Part shown: positions 5,829 through 14,600 of the stretch, one piece after another
Numbering within the stretch: the first letter of the stretch is position 1
Layout of the letters: each line of letters opens with the position of its first letter
Source: an uncultured Eubacteriales bacterium
GTDB taxonomy: Bacteria; Bacillota; Clostridia; Peptostreptococcales; Anaerovoracaceae
NCBI GenBank assembly: GCA_910583765.1
Contig: CAJTYS010000063.1
Location: 1-18,183, forward strand
Length of the DNA: 18,183 nt
Direction: 5' to 3'
Made by a program: the position numbers and the translations under genes
Notes under the pieces: generated by a model
Database searches by the model: none
Seen by the model: only the letters and a program-made list of their open reading frames with translations
What the model was told of the DNA's origin: nothing

Positions 5829-7106
5829 ATGTACACTTGTAGTTTGGAAAGAATGACGGACAAAATCAAGACGTTCAGTGAATTCGGTGATGCAGGGCAC
5901 GGTGGAATCACTAGATACTCTTTATCGCCGGAAGCTCATATGGCAAGAGATGAATTCGTAAAAAGAATGAAGGCCATTGGTGCTGAAATCGAATTTGACG
6001 ATGTGGCTAATATTTATGCGACTCTGCCAGGCACGGATCCAGACGCAAAGAGGATTGTAACTGGTTCCCATTGCGACTCTGTAAAGAACGGCGGGAATTA
6101 TGATGGCATCTTAGGTGTCATGAGCGCCATGGAAGTGCTGGAAACCATCGCGGAACAGAAGATTCCTCACAAACATCCGATCACAGCCATGGTTTGGACC
6201 AATGAAGAGGGCTCCCTGTATCCACCGGCAATGATGGTTTCTGGGATCGTGTGCCACGACTATCTGCCTCCTGAAATCGCAAAGAATTTTGAATACGATA
6301 ACATGATGGCTTCCAAAGCAATGGAAGATCATGAAGGAAGCGCGGCCACATTCGGTGAAGCTTTGGCAGCAACACCATACAAAGGAGACAAAAAATACAG
6401 ACTGGACAGAGACAGATATGTAGCCAACTTTGAAGCTCATATCGAACAGGGACCAATCCTGGAAGACGAAGGCAAGGACATCGGTGTCGTACAGTGTGTA
6501 CTGGGCATGTTCAACTACAGAGTTAGGTTCTACGGGTTCGCGGCTCACGCAGGTACGTTCCCAATGGCCAAGAGACACGACGCGCTGTATGCGGCTTCCC
6601 AGGCACTGTGCTATCTCCACGATGAAATCGACAAGCTGGGCCGGCCTGAACTGGTTTATACCACAGGCGAAGTTTCCATTCACCCATGCGTACATACGGT
6701 AATTCCGGATTATGTTGATTTCTCCCTGGATGTAAGACACGAAGATCCAAAGGTGCTGGAAGCAGTCATGAAGATCCTCAAGACTCTTCCTGAAAGAGAA
6801 TGGGCAGGCTGCAAATGCGAGATCGCCGAGCAGTGGAAGAGAGACACAGTGTATTGGGATAAAGATTTGGTTCGCTTTGTTCAGGAAGCAGCGGATGAAC
6901 TGGGCGTTTCCAACATGAAGATCAATTCCGGCGCAGGCCATGACGCACAGTTCGTATCCTATGTGCTGCCAACCACGATGATTTTCATACAGACAAAAGA
7001 TGGTCTGTCCCACTGCGAACCGGAATACGCGAAACCAGAGCACTGCACAGCTGGTGCCAGCATATTGCTGAACGCGATCCTGAAGGCAGATGAGTTCTAC
7101 AAGTAA
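5829..7106 (+). CDS. M20-family N-carbamoyl amidohydrolase, probable beta-ureidopropionase
   Basis: A 425-residue zinc hydrolase of the hydantoinase/carbamoylase (HyuC, allantoate amidohydrolase) branch of peptidase family M20, usual length. Metal-site motifs are GSHCDSVKNGG (H81), NYDGILGV (D92), TNEEGS (E126, E127), the branch marker FEAHIEQGP (H204) and GAGHDA (H371). HAGTFPMAKRHDA is the dimerisation/substrate-binding segment. The start at 5829 has AGGAGG eight bases upstream, whereas the ATG at 5820 overlaps that SD. With preT and preA directly downstream, the most likely substrate is N-carbamoyl-beta-alanine (or its methyl homologue), giving the beta-amino acid, CO2 and ammonia. Sequence alone does not exclude N-carbamoyl-L-amino acids or allantoate. 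The promoter carries a palindromic operator, so expression is probably substrate-induced. Confidence 0.85.
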   Translation: MYTCSLERMTDKIKTFSEFGDAGHGGITRYSLSPEAHMARDEFVKRMKAIGAEIEFDDVANIYATLPGTDPDAKRIVTGSHCDSVKNGGNYDGILGVMSAMEVLETIAEQKIPHKHPITAMVWTNEEGSLYPPAMMVSGIVCHDYLPPEIAKNFEYDNMMASKAMEDHEGSAATFGEALAATPYKGDKKYRLDRDRYVANFEAHIEQGPILEDEGKDIGVVQCVLGMFNYRVRFYGFAAHAGTFPMAKRHDALYAASQALCYLHDEIDKLGRPELVYTTGEVSIHPCVHTVIPDYVDFSLDVRHEDPKVLEAVMKILKTLPEREWAGCKCEIAEQWKRDTVYWDKDLVRFVQEAADELGVSNMKINSGAGHDAQFVSYVLPTTMIFIQTKDGLSHCEPEYAKPEHCTAGASILLNAILKADEFYK

Positions 7107-7163
7107 GGGTCCCACGTCAACACAGGAATATCAGAAAGGGTATTTCCTATAAAAGTAACATAG

Positions 7164-7213
7164 AGCTGCATTTTCCCTGACAAGCAAAGCCACCGAGGAT
7201 GCAGCTGTTTTTT
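7164..7213 (+). terminator. Hairpin with T-run between hydrolase and preT
   Basis: AGCTGCAT (7164-7171) pairs exactly with ATGCAGCT (7199-7206), followed by GTTTTTT. The 27-nt loop is long, so it is probably a weak or conditional terminator (attenuator) that sets a lower level for preT-preA. I see no convincing promoter downstream of it, which argues for read-through. Confidence 0.5.
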
Positions 7214-7252
7214 CCCAAAAGTAAAAAGCAACGCGGTAAGGAGGAATGTAAA

Positions 7253-8518
7253 TTGAGTAAAGTAGTAAAAGCAAAGTACACCGCAGAAGCAACTTCTGGA
7301 TTCACCCATAGGACTGCTATGGAAGAAGCCGCAAGATGCCTGCTGTGTCACGACGCGCCATGCAGCCAAGGATGTCCGGCAGGGACGGATCCTGCGAAAT
7401 TCATCCGCTCCATTCGGTTCAGAAATGTAAAAGGCGCGGCTGAAACCATTAGAGAAAACAATATTTTAGGCGGAACCTGCGCAAGAGTCTGTCCATATGA
7501 CAGACTATGCGAAGAAGCCTGCTCCAGATGCGGCATCGACAAGCCGATTGAAATCGGAAGACTGCAGAGATACGCCATTGAGCAGGAAGAAGTGTTCGGC
7601 ATGAAGACGCTGAAAGCAGGCCAGGACAAAAAAGCAGGAAAGATCGCCTGCGTTGGAGCAGGACCAGCATCACTGGCATGCGCGGCTGAGCTGGCAAAAG
7701 CCGGATATGACGTCACGATTTTGGAAAGAGAAGCAAAGGCAGGCGGCGTACTGACTTATGGAATCGTTCCAAGCAGGCTGCCGCAGGCAGTCGTGGACCA
7801 CGATATCGCACAGGTAGAAGGTCTCGGCGTAAAGTTTGAATTTGGAAAAGACGTGAAAGAAGCGGATGTAGCAGGTTATGACGCTGTGTTCATCGGCACA
7901 GGACTTTGGGGCACCAATATCCCAGACATCCCAGGAAAAGACTTGAAAGGCGTTTATGCGGCAGCAGACTTCCTGAAACAAGCAAGGACCAAACAGGAAG
8001 CCTTTGACCCAGGCAAGAGAGTCGTAGTCGTAGGCGGCGGTGACGTTACAGTGGACTGCGCGGTGACTGCCAAGCTCCTGGGCGCGGAAGACGTGAAAAT
8101 CGTTTACAGAAGGACCCTGGAAGAAGCGCCGGGCAACATGACGGAATTCCAGTACGCGCTGGAACTGGGCATTGGCATCACAACTGGCATGGCTCCAGCA
8201 GCAGTAGAAGGAAATGGCAAAGCAGAGACCGCTGTGTTCAAAGGTTTCAGGGATGAAGCGGCTGAGCTGAAGCTTTCCGCTGACACCATTGTGTTCGCTA
8301 CAGGCCAGGGCGCGGAAGACATGGCAAAAGTAGCGCCTGTCAAACTGACAGACAAAGGAACCATTGAGGCTGGAGAAGACGGGATCACAAGCGCGGACAA
8401 ATTCTTCGCCGCAGGCGATATCGTAAATGGCGGCAAGACGGTCGTAGAAGCGGTAGCAGCTGGAAAAGCAGCGGCTGCGTCCATGATCGAGTATCTTGAA
8501 AAGAAAGGAGTGAAGTAG
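7253..8518 (+). CDS. preT: NAD-dependent dihydropyrimidine dehydrogenase subunit PreT
   Basis: The 421-residue flavin/iron-sulfur electron-input subunit. The N-terminal domain has eight cysteines in two groups (C29, C32, C37, C41 and C76, C80, C86, C90), as in the GltD/DPD-type iron-sulfur domain. A FAD-binding Rossmann motif follows (CVGAGPASLACA, G135-G140), then GGVLTYGIVPSRLP, and a second nucleotide-binding fold for NAD(P)H with VVVVGGGDVTVD (V257-D265). PreT passes electrons from NADH to PreA, which reduces uracil or thymine. Length agrees with E. coli PreT (about 412). The start is a TTG at 7253, chosen because AAGGAGG sits eight bases upstream and the earlier ATG (7199) lies in the hairpin. 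preA starts one base after the preT stop. Confidence 0.92.
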   Translation: MSKVVKAKYTAEATSGFTHRTAMEEAARCLLCHDAPCSQGCPAGTDPAKFIRSIRFRNVKGAAETIRENNILGGTCARVCPYDRLCEEACSRCGIDKPIEIGRLQRYAIEQEEVFGMKTLKAGQDKKAGKIACVGAGPASLACAAELAKAGYDVTILEREAKAGGVLTYGIVPSRLPQAVVDHDIAQVEGLGVKFEFGKDVKEADVAGYDAVFIGTGLWGTNIPDIPGKDLKGVYAAADFLKQARTKQEAFDPGKRVVVVGGGDVTVDCAVTAKLLGAEDVKIVYRRTLEEAPGNMTEFQYALELGIGITTGMAPAAVEGNGKAETAVFKGFRDEAAELKLSADTIVFATGQGAEDMAKVAPVKLTDKGTIEAGEDGITSADKFFAAGDIVNGGKTVVEAVAAGKAAAASMIEYLEKKGVK

Positions 8519-8519
8519 G

Positions 8520-9773
8520 ATGGCAGTTAAAAAAGATTTATCCATTAACTATTTAGGTGTTGAATGCGAAAATCCGTTCTTCCTTTCAAGCTCACCGGTT
8601 GGAAGCAATTACGAGATGGTCGCGAAATGTTTTGAAACAGGCTGGGGCGGCGTATTCTACAAAACCGTAGGTATCTTTGTGGCAGACGAATGCTCCCCTA
8701 GATTCGACCAGACCAACAAAGAGGGCCTTCCTTGGCTGGGATTCAAGAACATGGAACAGATTTCCGACAAGCCAACAGAACTGAACTTTGAAAATATGAG
8801 AAAGCTCAAGAGAGACTATCCTGACAAGATCATGGTAGCCTCCATCATGGGCAGTAATGAACAGGAATGGAAAGACCTGGCGAAAATGGCAGAACAGGCA
8901 GAGGCTGACCTGATCGAAGGAAACTTCTCCTGTCCGCAGATGACCAGCCACGCCATGGGTTCTGACGTAGGTTCCAATCCAGAATTGGTAAAATCCTACT
9001 GTCAGGCAGTGACCAGCGTGACGGACATCCCATTCATCGCAAAGATGACACCAAACATCACTAGCATGGAGGTGCCTGCAATCGCAGCCATTGAAGGCGG
9101 CGCGGCTTCCGTGTCCGCGATCAACACAGTGAAGTCCATTACAAACATTGACTTTGAAAACATGACAGGCATGCCTGTGGTAAATGGAAAGTCTTCCATT
9201 TCCGGCTACTCTGGAGCAGCGGTAAAACCGATCGCCCTTCGTTTCATCGCACAGATGCTGCAGAACGAAAAACTGAAAGATCTGGAGATTTCCGGTATCG
9301 GCGGCATCGAAACATGGAGAGACTGTGCGGAATTCCTGGCACTGGGATGCCGGAACCTGCAGGTTACAACCTCCATCATGCAGTACGGCTATCGTATCGT
9401 AGAAGACATGGCAAGCGGTCTGATGCACTTTATGGACGAAAGAGGCTACAACAAGCTGGATGATTTCATCGGAATGGCTCTTCCGAACATCATTCCTGCG
9501 GAAGACCTGAACCGTGACTTCAAGATCCTGCCAAACTTTGACGATGACAAGTGCATTGGCTGCGGAAGATGTTATATTTCCTGCTATGACGCGGCTCACC
9601 AGGCAATCGACTGGAACGCGGAAAAGAGAAGACCAGAACTCAACGACAACTGCGTAGGATGCCACCTGTGCCTCAACGTATGTCCGGTCCAGGAATGCAT
9701 CACACCGGGAGAAATCAAGTGGAAAGAAGGCAGAAATCCAGTGGATGTCACTTTAAAGCATCATTACGACTGA
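8520..9773 (+). CDS. preA: NAD-dependent dihydropyrimidine dehydrogenase subunit PreA
   Basis: The 417-residue catalytic subunit. An FMN-binding dihydroorotate-dehydrogenase-like barrel covers about 5-320. The segment EGNFSCPQM holds C138, corresponding to the catalytic proton-donor cysteine of mammalian DPD. NPFFLSSSPVG near the start and GIGGIETWRDCAEFLALG near the FMN phosphate site are typical. The C-terminus has two [4Fe-4S] clusters: CIGCGRCYISC (C345, C348, C351, C355) and CVGCHLCLNVCP (C378, C381, C384, C388). With PreT it interconverts uracil/thymine and their 5,6-dihydro forms using NADH, in the cytoplasm. E. coli PreA is about 411 residues. AAAGGAG lies 8-14 bases upstream. The adjacent carbamoyl-amidohydrolase argues for the catabolic direction. 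Confidence 0.94.
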   Translation: MAVKKDLSINYLGVECENPFFLSSSPVGSNYEMVAKCFETGWGGVFYKTVGIFVADECSPRFDQTNKEGLPWLGFKNMEQISDKPTELNFENMRKLKRDYPDKIMVASIMGSNEQEWKDLAKMAEQAEADLIEGNFSCPQMTSHAMGSDVGSNPELVKSYCQAVTSVTDIPFIAKMTPNITSMEVPAIAAIEGGAASVSAINTVKSITNIDFENMTGMPVVNGKSSISGYSGAAVKPIALRFIAQMLQNEKLKDLEISGIGGIETWRDCAEFLALGCRNLQVTTSIMQYGYRIVEDMASGLMHFMDERGYNKLDDFIGMALPNIIPAEDLNRDFKILPNFDDDKCIGCGRCYISCYDAAHQAIDWNAEKRRPELNDNCVGCHLCLNVCPVQECITPGEIKWKEGRNPVDVTLKHHYD

Positions 9774-9816
9774 TTCGGCGTTCTGAAATTCTTCACACAA
9801 AGTTACCATACACACT

Positions 9817-9850
9817 GCAAAACAGCGTTCCTCCGCGGGCGCTGTTTTGC
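9817..9850 (+). terminator. Terminator of the pyrimidine catabolism operon
   Basis: GCAAAACAGCG (9817-9827) and its exact reverse complement (9840-9850) form an 11-bp stem with a 12-nt loop. The right arm contains TTTT, so the functional stem is probably ACAGCG/CGCTGT followed by a short U-tract. The symmetry makes it similar in both directions. It separates preA from the plsX promoter. Confidence 0.7.
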
Positions 9851-9862
9851 GTATCAGCGACA

Positions 9863-9891
9863 TTGCAAAATCTCCCTGTTTATGATATGAT
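9863..9891 (+). promoter_or_regulatory. Promoter of the plsX-plsY operon
   Basis: TTGCAA (9863-9868), a 17-base spacer and TATGAT (9886-9891), with an extended -10 TG at 9883-9884. Predicted start is near 9898, leaving a leader of about 76 nt before plsX. I see no FapR- or FabT-like operator in the leader. Confidence 0.75.
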
Positions 9892-9973
9892 TGAATCTGT
9901 ATATTTAGCATCAAAATAAAGACAGAGGGACAGCGGAGGATTGGCAGACAAATAAGATCGATGGAGGGAGAAT

Positions 9974-10993
9974 ATGAAAGTTATACTTGACGGAATGGGC
10001 GGCGACAACGCGCCTATGGAAATCGTAAAAGGGGCAGTGCAAGCTTCCAAAGAAATGAGCCACGAAATCTGTATCGTTGGCAAAGAAGATGAAATTCAGA
10101 AAGAACTGGACAAGTATCCATATGACCCCCAGCAGATCAAAGTGGTCCACGCTGAAGAGGTGATCACAAACGAGGACAGTCCGGTAAAGGCCATCAAACG
10201 GAAGAAAGACTCTTCCATGGTGGTTGGACTGACCATGGTGAAAAACGGAGAAGGCGACATTTTCATTTCCGCGGGGAACACAGGCGCGCAGGTAGTAGGC
10301 GGCAGAATGATCTTAGGCCGGATCAATGGCATCGACAGGCCGGCGCTGGCAAGCATTTATCCTGTACTGGGAGATAAGGCCTGCCTGCTGGTGGACGCTG
10401 GGGCCAGCGCGGAATCAAAAGCCCATAACTTATTGGAATACGGAACAATGGGCAGTATCTATGTGGAAAAGGTCTTTGGCCGTCCAGAGCCTAAGGTGGG
10501 CCTGGTGAACCTGGGCGTGGAAGAAGGAAAAGGAACCAGCGTCACCAAAGAAGCTTACAAACAGCTGAAACAGGCACCCATCAATTTCGTGGGCAATGTG
10601 GAAGCCAGGGAGATTCCAGCCGGAGCCTGCGATGTCATTGTGTGTGATGGCTTTGTGGGAAACGTGATCTTGAAGCTGACCGAAGGTCTGGCCTGGAACA
10701 TTTTAAAGCTGCTCAAGAAAAAATTTCTGGACGGTCTGAAAGCCAAGATCGGCGCCATGTTCCTCAAGAACAAATTGGAAGAGTTAAAAGATGAATTTGA
10801 TTACACAGAATACGGCGGCGCGCCGATTTTAGGCGTGGATGGGGCCATGGTGAAAATGCACGGCTCGTCCAATGCCAATGCGGTAAAAAACACGATCTTA
10901 AAGGGGATCCCATACGCGGAGGAAGGAGTCGTGGACAAAATCAAAGCCGCCATTACAGATTTGGAGGAGATTATTGCTGGTGAACAACAATAG
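9974..10993 (+). CDS. plsX: Phosphate acyltransferase PlsX
   Basis: A 339-residue peripheral membrane enzyme that makes acyl-phosphate from acyl-ACP for phospholipid synthesis. It opens with the family hallmark ILDGMGGDNAPMEIVKGA, followed by SAGNTGA (near 97-103), LVDAGASAE, LGVEEGKGT and the CDGFVGNVILK region. Length agrees with B. subtilis PlsX (about 333). GGAGGGAG sits just upstream of the ATG. It is the first gene of the operon; the plsY partner that uses its product is the last. The usual neighbours rpmF upstream and acpP downstream are both missing here. The stop overlaps the rnc start by 20 bases. Confidence 0.95.
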   Translation: MKVILDGMGGDNAPMEIVKGAVQASKEMSHEICIVGKEDEIQKELDKYPYDPQQIKVVHAEEVITNEDSPVKAIKRKKDSSMVVGLTMVKNGEGDIFISAGNTGAQVVGGRMILGRINGIDRPALASIYPVLGDKACLLVDAGASAESKAHNLLEYGTMGSIYVEKVFGRPEPKVGLVNLGVEEGKGTSVTKEAYKQLKQAPINFVGNVEAREIPAGACDVIVCDGFVGNVILKLTEGLAWNILKLLKKKFLDGLKAKIGAMFLKNKLEELKDEFDYTEYGGAPILGVDGAMVKMHGSSNANAVKNTILKGIPYAEEGVVDKIKAAITDLEEIIAGEQQ

Positions 10994-11678
10994 GGATTTT
11001 GAGAAGATCATTGGATATCAATTTAGAGACAAGGAATTGTTAGGAAGGGCCCTGACCCATAGCTCTTACGTGAAGGAACGGGGGCAGAGCAGGCTCAACG
11101 ACAACGAGCGCCTAGAGTTTTTAGGCGACGCGTTTTTAGATGCCATTGTGGGTGAAGACCTGTACAACAAGTTGGAGAAAGCCGAAGAAGGACAGCTGAC
11201 AAAGGCAAGGGCTTCAATTGTGTGCGAGCGGTCCCTGGCACAAGCGGCGCGAACCCTTTCTTTAGGCGACTATATGCAGTTCAGCAAGGGGGAAGAAAAA
11301 TCAGGCGGCAGGGAGCGGGATTCAATTCTGGCAGACGCCATGGAAGCGGTCATTGGAGCCGTTTATCTGGATGGAGGATATGAAAAAGCCAGAGACTTGG
11401 TGCTGGAGATTTTTCAAAAAGCGCTGCTGGACGCAGGCCAGGGAAAATTGAGCAACCTGGATTACAAATCAGACTTACAGGAACAGCTCCAGGCAAGGGG
11501 CATTCTGGATATCCGGTATGTAACGGAAAAGGAAGAAGGCCCGGATCATGACAAAACTTTTTCCGTAAGGCTGGAGGCTCGCGGAACGACCATAGGCAGC
11601 GGAACAGGAAAGAGCAAAAAGGTGGCTGAGCAGAACGCGGCAAAGGATGCGCTGGAAAGGGGCCTGCATGTATTTTAA
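10974..11678 (+). CDS. rnc: Ribonuclease III
   Basis: A 234-residue double-strand-specific endonuclease for rRNA and mRNA processing. The catalytic domain has the signature NERLEFLGDAFLD (N44-D56, with metal ligands E48 and D52) and D121/E124 in DAMEAVIGAVYLDGG. A dsRNA-binding domain (about 160-230) starts DYKSDLQEQLQARG and ends with SKKVAEQNAAKDALE. The start is TTG at 10974, six bases after GGAGG inside the plsX 3' end. A GTG at 10980 is the alternative, two residues shorter and worse placed. The overlaps on both sides (20 bases with plsX, 11 with smc) imply translational coupling. RNase III would also be the natural enzyme for cleaving the toxin mRNA-antisense RNA duplex proposed at 5194-5440. 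Confidence 0.95.
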   Translation: MLVNNNRDFEKIIGYQFRDKELLGRALTHSSYVKERGQSRLNDNERLEFLGDAFLDAIVGEDLYNKLEKAEEGQLTKARASIVCERSLAQAARTLSLGDYMQFSKGEEKSGGRERDSILADAMEAVIGAVYLDGGYEKARDLVLEIFQKALLDAGQGKLSNLDYKSDLQEQLQARGILDIRYVTEKEEGPDHDKTFSVRLEARGTTIGSGTGKSKKVAEQNAAKDALERGLHVF

Positions 11679-14600
11679 ACGAATGGAACTCCACGGGTTC
11701 AAGTCCTTTGCCGAGCCAGTGGTTATCGAGTTCCACCAAGGCGTCACCTGCATCATAGGGCCAAACGGCAGCGGCAAGAGCAATATCAGCGACGCCATCA
11801 GGTGGGTGCTGGGAGAGCAAAGCCCCCGCATGCTCAGAGGCGGCAAGATGGAAGAAGTGATCTTTTCCGGGACTGCCAGCAGGAAATCCAGGGGCATGGC
11901 AGAAGTGACGCTGGTCATCGACAATTCCGATGAAAGCCTGCCCATTGACTACAACGAAGTGGCCATCACCAGGCGCATGTTCCGTTCTGGAGAGAGTGAA
12001 TATTTCATTAACAACAACCAGTGCCGGCTGCGGGATATCAGGGAGCTGATCATGGACACAGGGATTGGCGTGGATGGCTATTCTCTCATTGGGCAGGGAA
12101 AGATTTCCGATATTGTCAGCAGCAAAGCAGAGGGCAGACGGGAAATCTTTGAAGAGGCCGCAGGCATTGTCATGTATCGGACCAGGAAGGCTGAATCAGA
12201 GCGAAAGCTAGCAGCAGCGTCAGTCAATCTGGAGCGGGTCAATGATATTATCGGAGAAATCGAAAGCCGCATTGATACGCTAAAGGAAGACAGCGCGAAG
12301 GCAAGCGAGTACATTCAGCTGCGGGACAAGCACAAGGCTTTAGAAATCAATATCACTCTGAGCAGCATAGAAAGCCTGGAATTGAAAAATGAATATCTTA
12401 AGGATGACATTTCGGAATTGAATTTCAGCCTGGAAGAAAATCGGGAACAAAGGGAAGCTGTGGATCAGCAGCTGACAAACACAAGGCAAAAGAGCCACAG
12501 CCTGCAGCAGGACATGGATGAAGGCAGAGCACAGTTGATGCGGAGCACAGAAGAGATCAGTCAGCTGGAGAACAAGGGCAGGCTGGATCAGGAACGGTTC
12601 ACCGCCATCCAGGAGCGGGACAGCAGATTAAAAGGCGAGATCAGAGGACTGGGTGAAAAGCTGCAAAGGGAAGCGGACAACGCGGCGGAGCTTTCCAAGA
12701 ACAAGCTTCAGGCAGAACAGGACATGCAGGAAATCCGGCGGGGACTGCGGGAAAAGATGGCAAAGCAGGCGGCTTTGGATCAGGAACTGCGGGACGCGGA
12801 GGCTTTCGCGGATCAGCAAAAGAACGACATCCTGACGCTTCACAGCAGCATCAGCTCCTGGAACATGGAAATCACCAGTCTGGAAAACCTGAAAGAAACG
12901 CTGGAGAGAAGAAAAGGGCAGATCCTAGAAGAAAAGCACACAGGCGAGGATGGGAACAGGGAAGCCCTGGACGCCATGAACCGTCTGCGGGCGGAAAAGA
13001 CCGGATTAGAGGAGCGTCTGAATCAAAACCGCAGGGAATTGGAACAGCAAAGGCGGCGCATGGCTCATCAAGGGACAGAGGAGCAGCGTTTGGCAAAAGA
13101 GATGGAAAACCTGCGGCTTTCCATGGGGCAGCTTTCTGCTCGAAAAAAGACCATCGAAGAGATGGAGAGCAATTACGAAGGATACAATCATGCGGTGCGG
13201 TTCATTATGAAGTCCGGACTTTCTGGCATTCGGGGGACAGTGGGCCAACTGATCACAGTCCCCAGGGGCTTTGAGACCGCAGTGGAAACAGCGCTGGGCG
13301 CGGCCATGCAAAATATTGTCTGCGACAATGATCAGAGCGCACAGGCGGCCATTGCCAGGCTAAAGGAAAGCAGAGCGGGCAGACTGACGTTTTTGCCTGT
13401 TTCTTCTGTGCGGGGCGGCAGGGGAAATTACGATAGCCGTCTGCGCCAGGAGCAGGGTTTTCAGGGCTTTGGCGCGGACTGTGTGACCTTTCAGCCAGAA
13501 TACAGGCCAGTCATGGAATATTTACTGGGGCGAGTGGTGATCGTGGACAACATGGATCATGCGGTGCGGCTCTCCAAAAAAGCCGCGGGCCTGCGATTTG
13601 TCACCTTGGAAGGGGAGATCATTAACGCGGGCGGGGCCATTACAGGCGGCAGATACAAAAACAGGACCGCCAATCTGCTGGGACGCAAAGGGGAGATCAC
13701 AGAACTGAATGAAAAGCTGGAAGCCGCGGAACGCCGAAAAACAGAAGGCATGGACAGCCTGCGGACGCTGCGCGGAGACCTGCAGGCATGCAGGGAAAAG
13801 TTGGAGCAGCTCCAAGAGCAGGAAAAGGCAGTGGAGCTGGAGCTTGTCACAAAGGAAAACCAGTGGGCGGCCATGGAGAACTTTCTCAATGATTTTAAAA
13901 CCAGCAGCGGCAAATGGGAAAAAGAACTGGACAACATCCGAGGCGAACAAGAGGCTTCCCAGGGGATGATCCGCGAGCTGGAAGAAAAGATACAGATTCA
14001 GCAGCGGACTATCGCGGAAAAAGAGGCATTGGCCCAGAGCCAACTAGATGCCTATGATGAAAAAAAGGCAGCAGCAGACAAGCTGAATGAAGAGATCACA
14101 ACCGCCAGGATCGAAGCAGGAGCCTGGGAAAACAAAGCAGCGGCAGCCGATGATCTAGCCAGGCGGGTGAAGCGTTCCATGGAAGAGTTGGAGCAGGAAA
14201 AGCTGGACAAAGAAAAAGAACTGGTTCATTTGGCAGCGGAAAAAGAACGGCTGCTGTCAGACCGCAGGGACATTGCCTCTATTGTGAAAGAAAAGACAGA
14301 GGCCAAGGAAAATCTAGAGCATTATTTAGAGGAACTTTCCCAGGAGCAAAAAGAAGCGGCAGCAGAGAATGAAAAGCTGACAGAAGAAAAAGAAACACTA
14401 GGACAGCAGGCAAGGGCTTTGCAGGATCAGAAATACGAACTGGAGATCAAAGAAGCGAAAAACGAGACCCAGCTGAACACTTACAAAGAAAAGCTGTGGG
14501 AAAGCTTTGAAGTTTCCTATGTCCAGGCCATGGAATTCAAACAGCAGGATTTTGCCATGGCAGCGGCAGTCAAGGAAAACCGGCAGCTGAAAGCAAGGAT

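Noticed and set aside
6111..7115. 334-codon open frame on the - strand opposite the hydrolase
   Set aside because: It is a mirror of a strongly conserved M20 gene with all metal-site motifs, has no ribosome binding site, and its product resembles no family.
8592..9665. 357-codon open frame on the - strand opposite preA
   Set aside because: Opposite a gene with complete FMN and two [4Fe-4S] motifs. The long frame follows from the codon bias of preA, and no start signal is seen.
13522..14043. Long - strand open frames opposite smc
   Set aside because: Coiled-coil codon usage (GAA, AAG, CTG, CAG) gives few stops in the antisense frames. The product is low-complexity and has no start signal.
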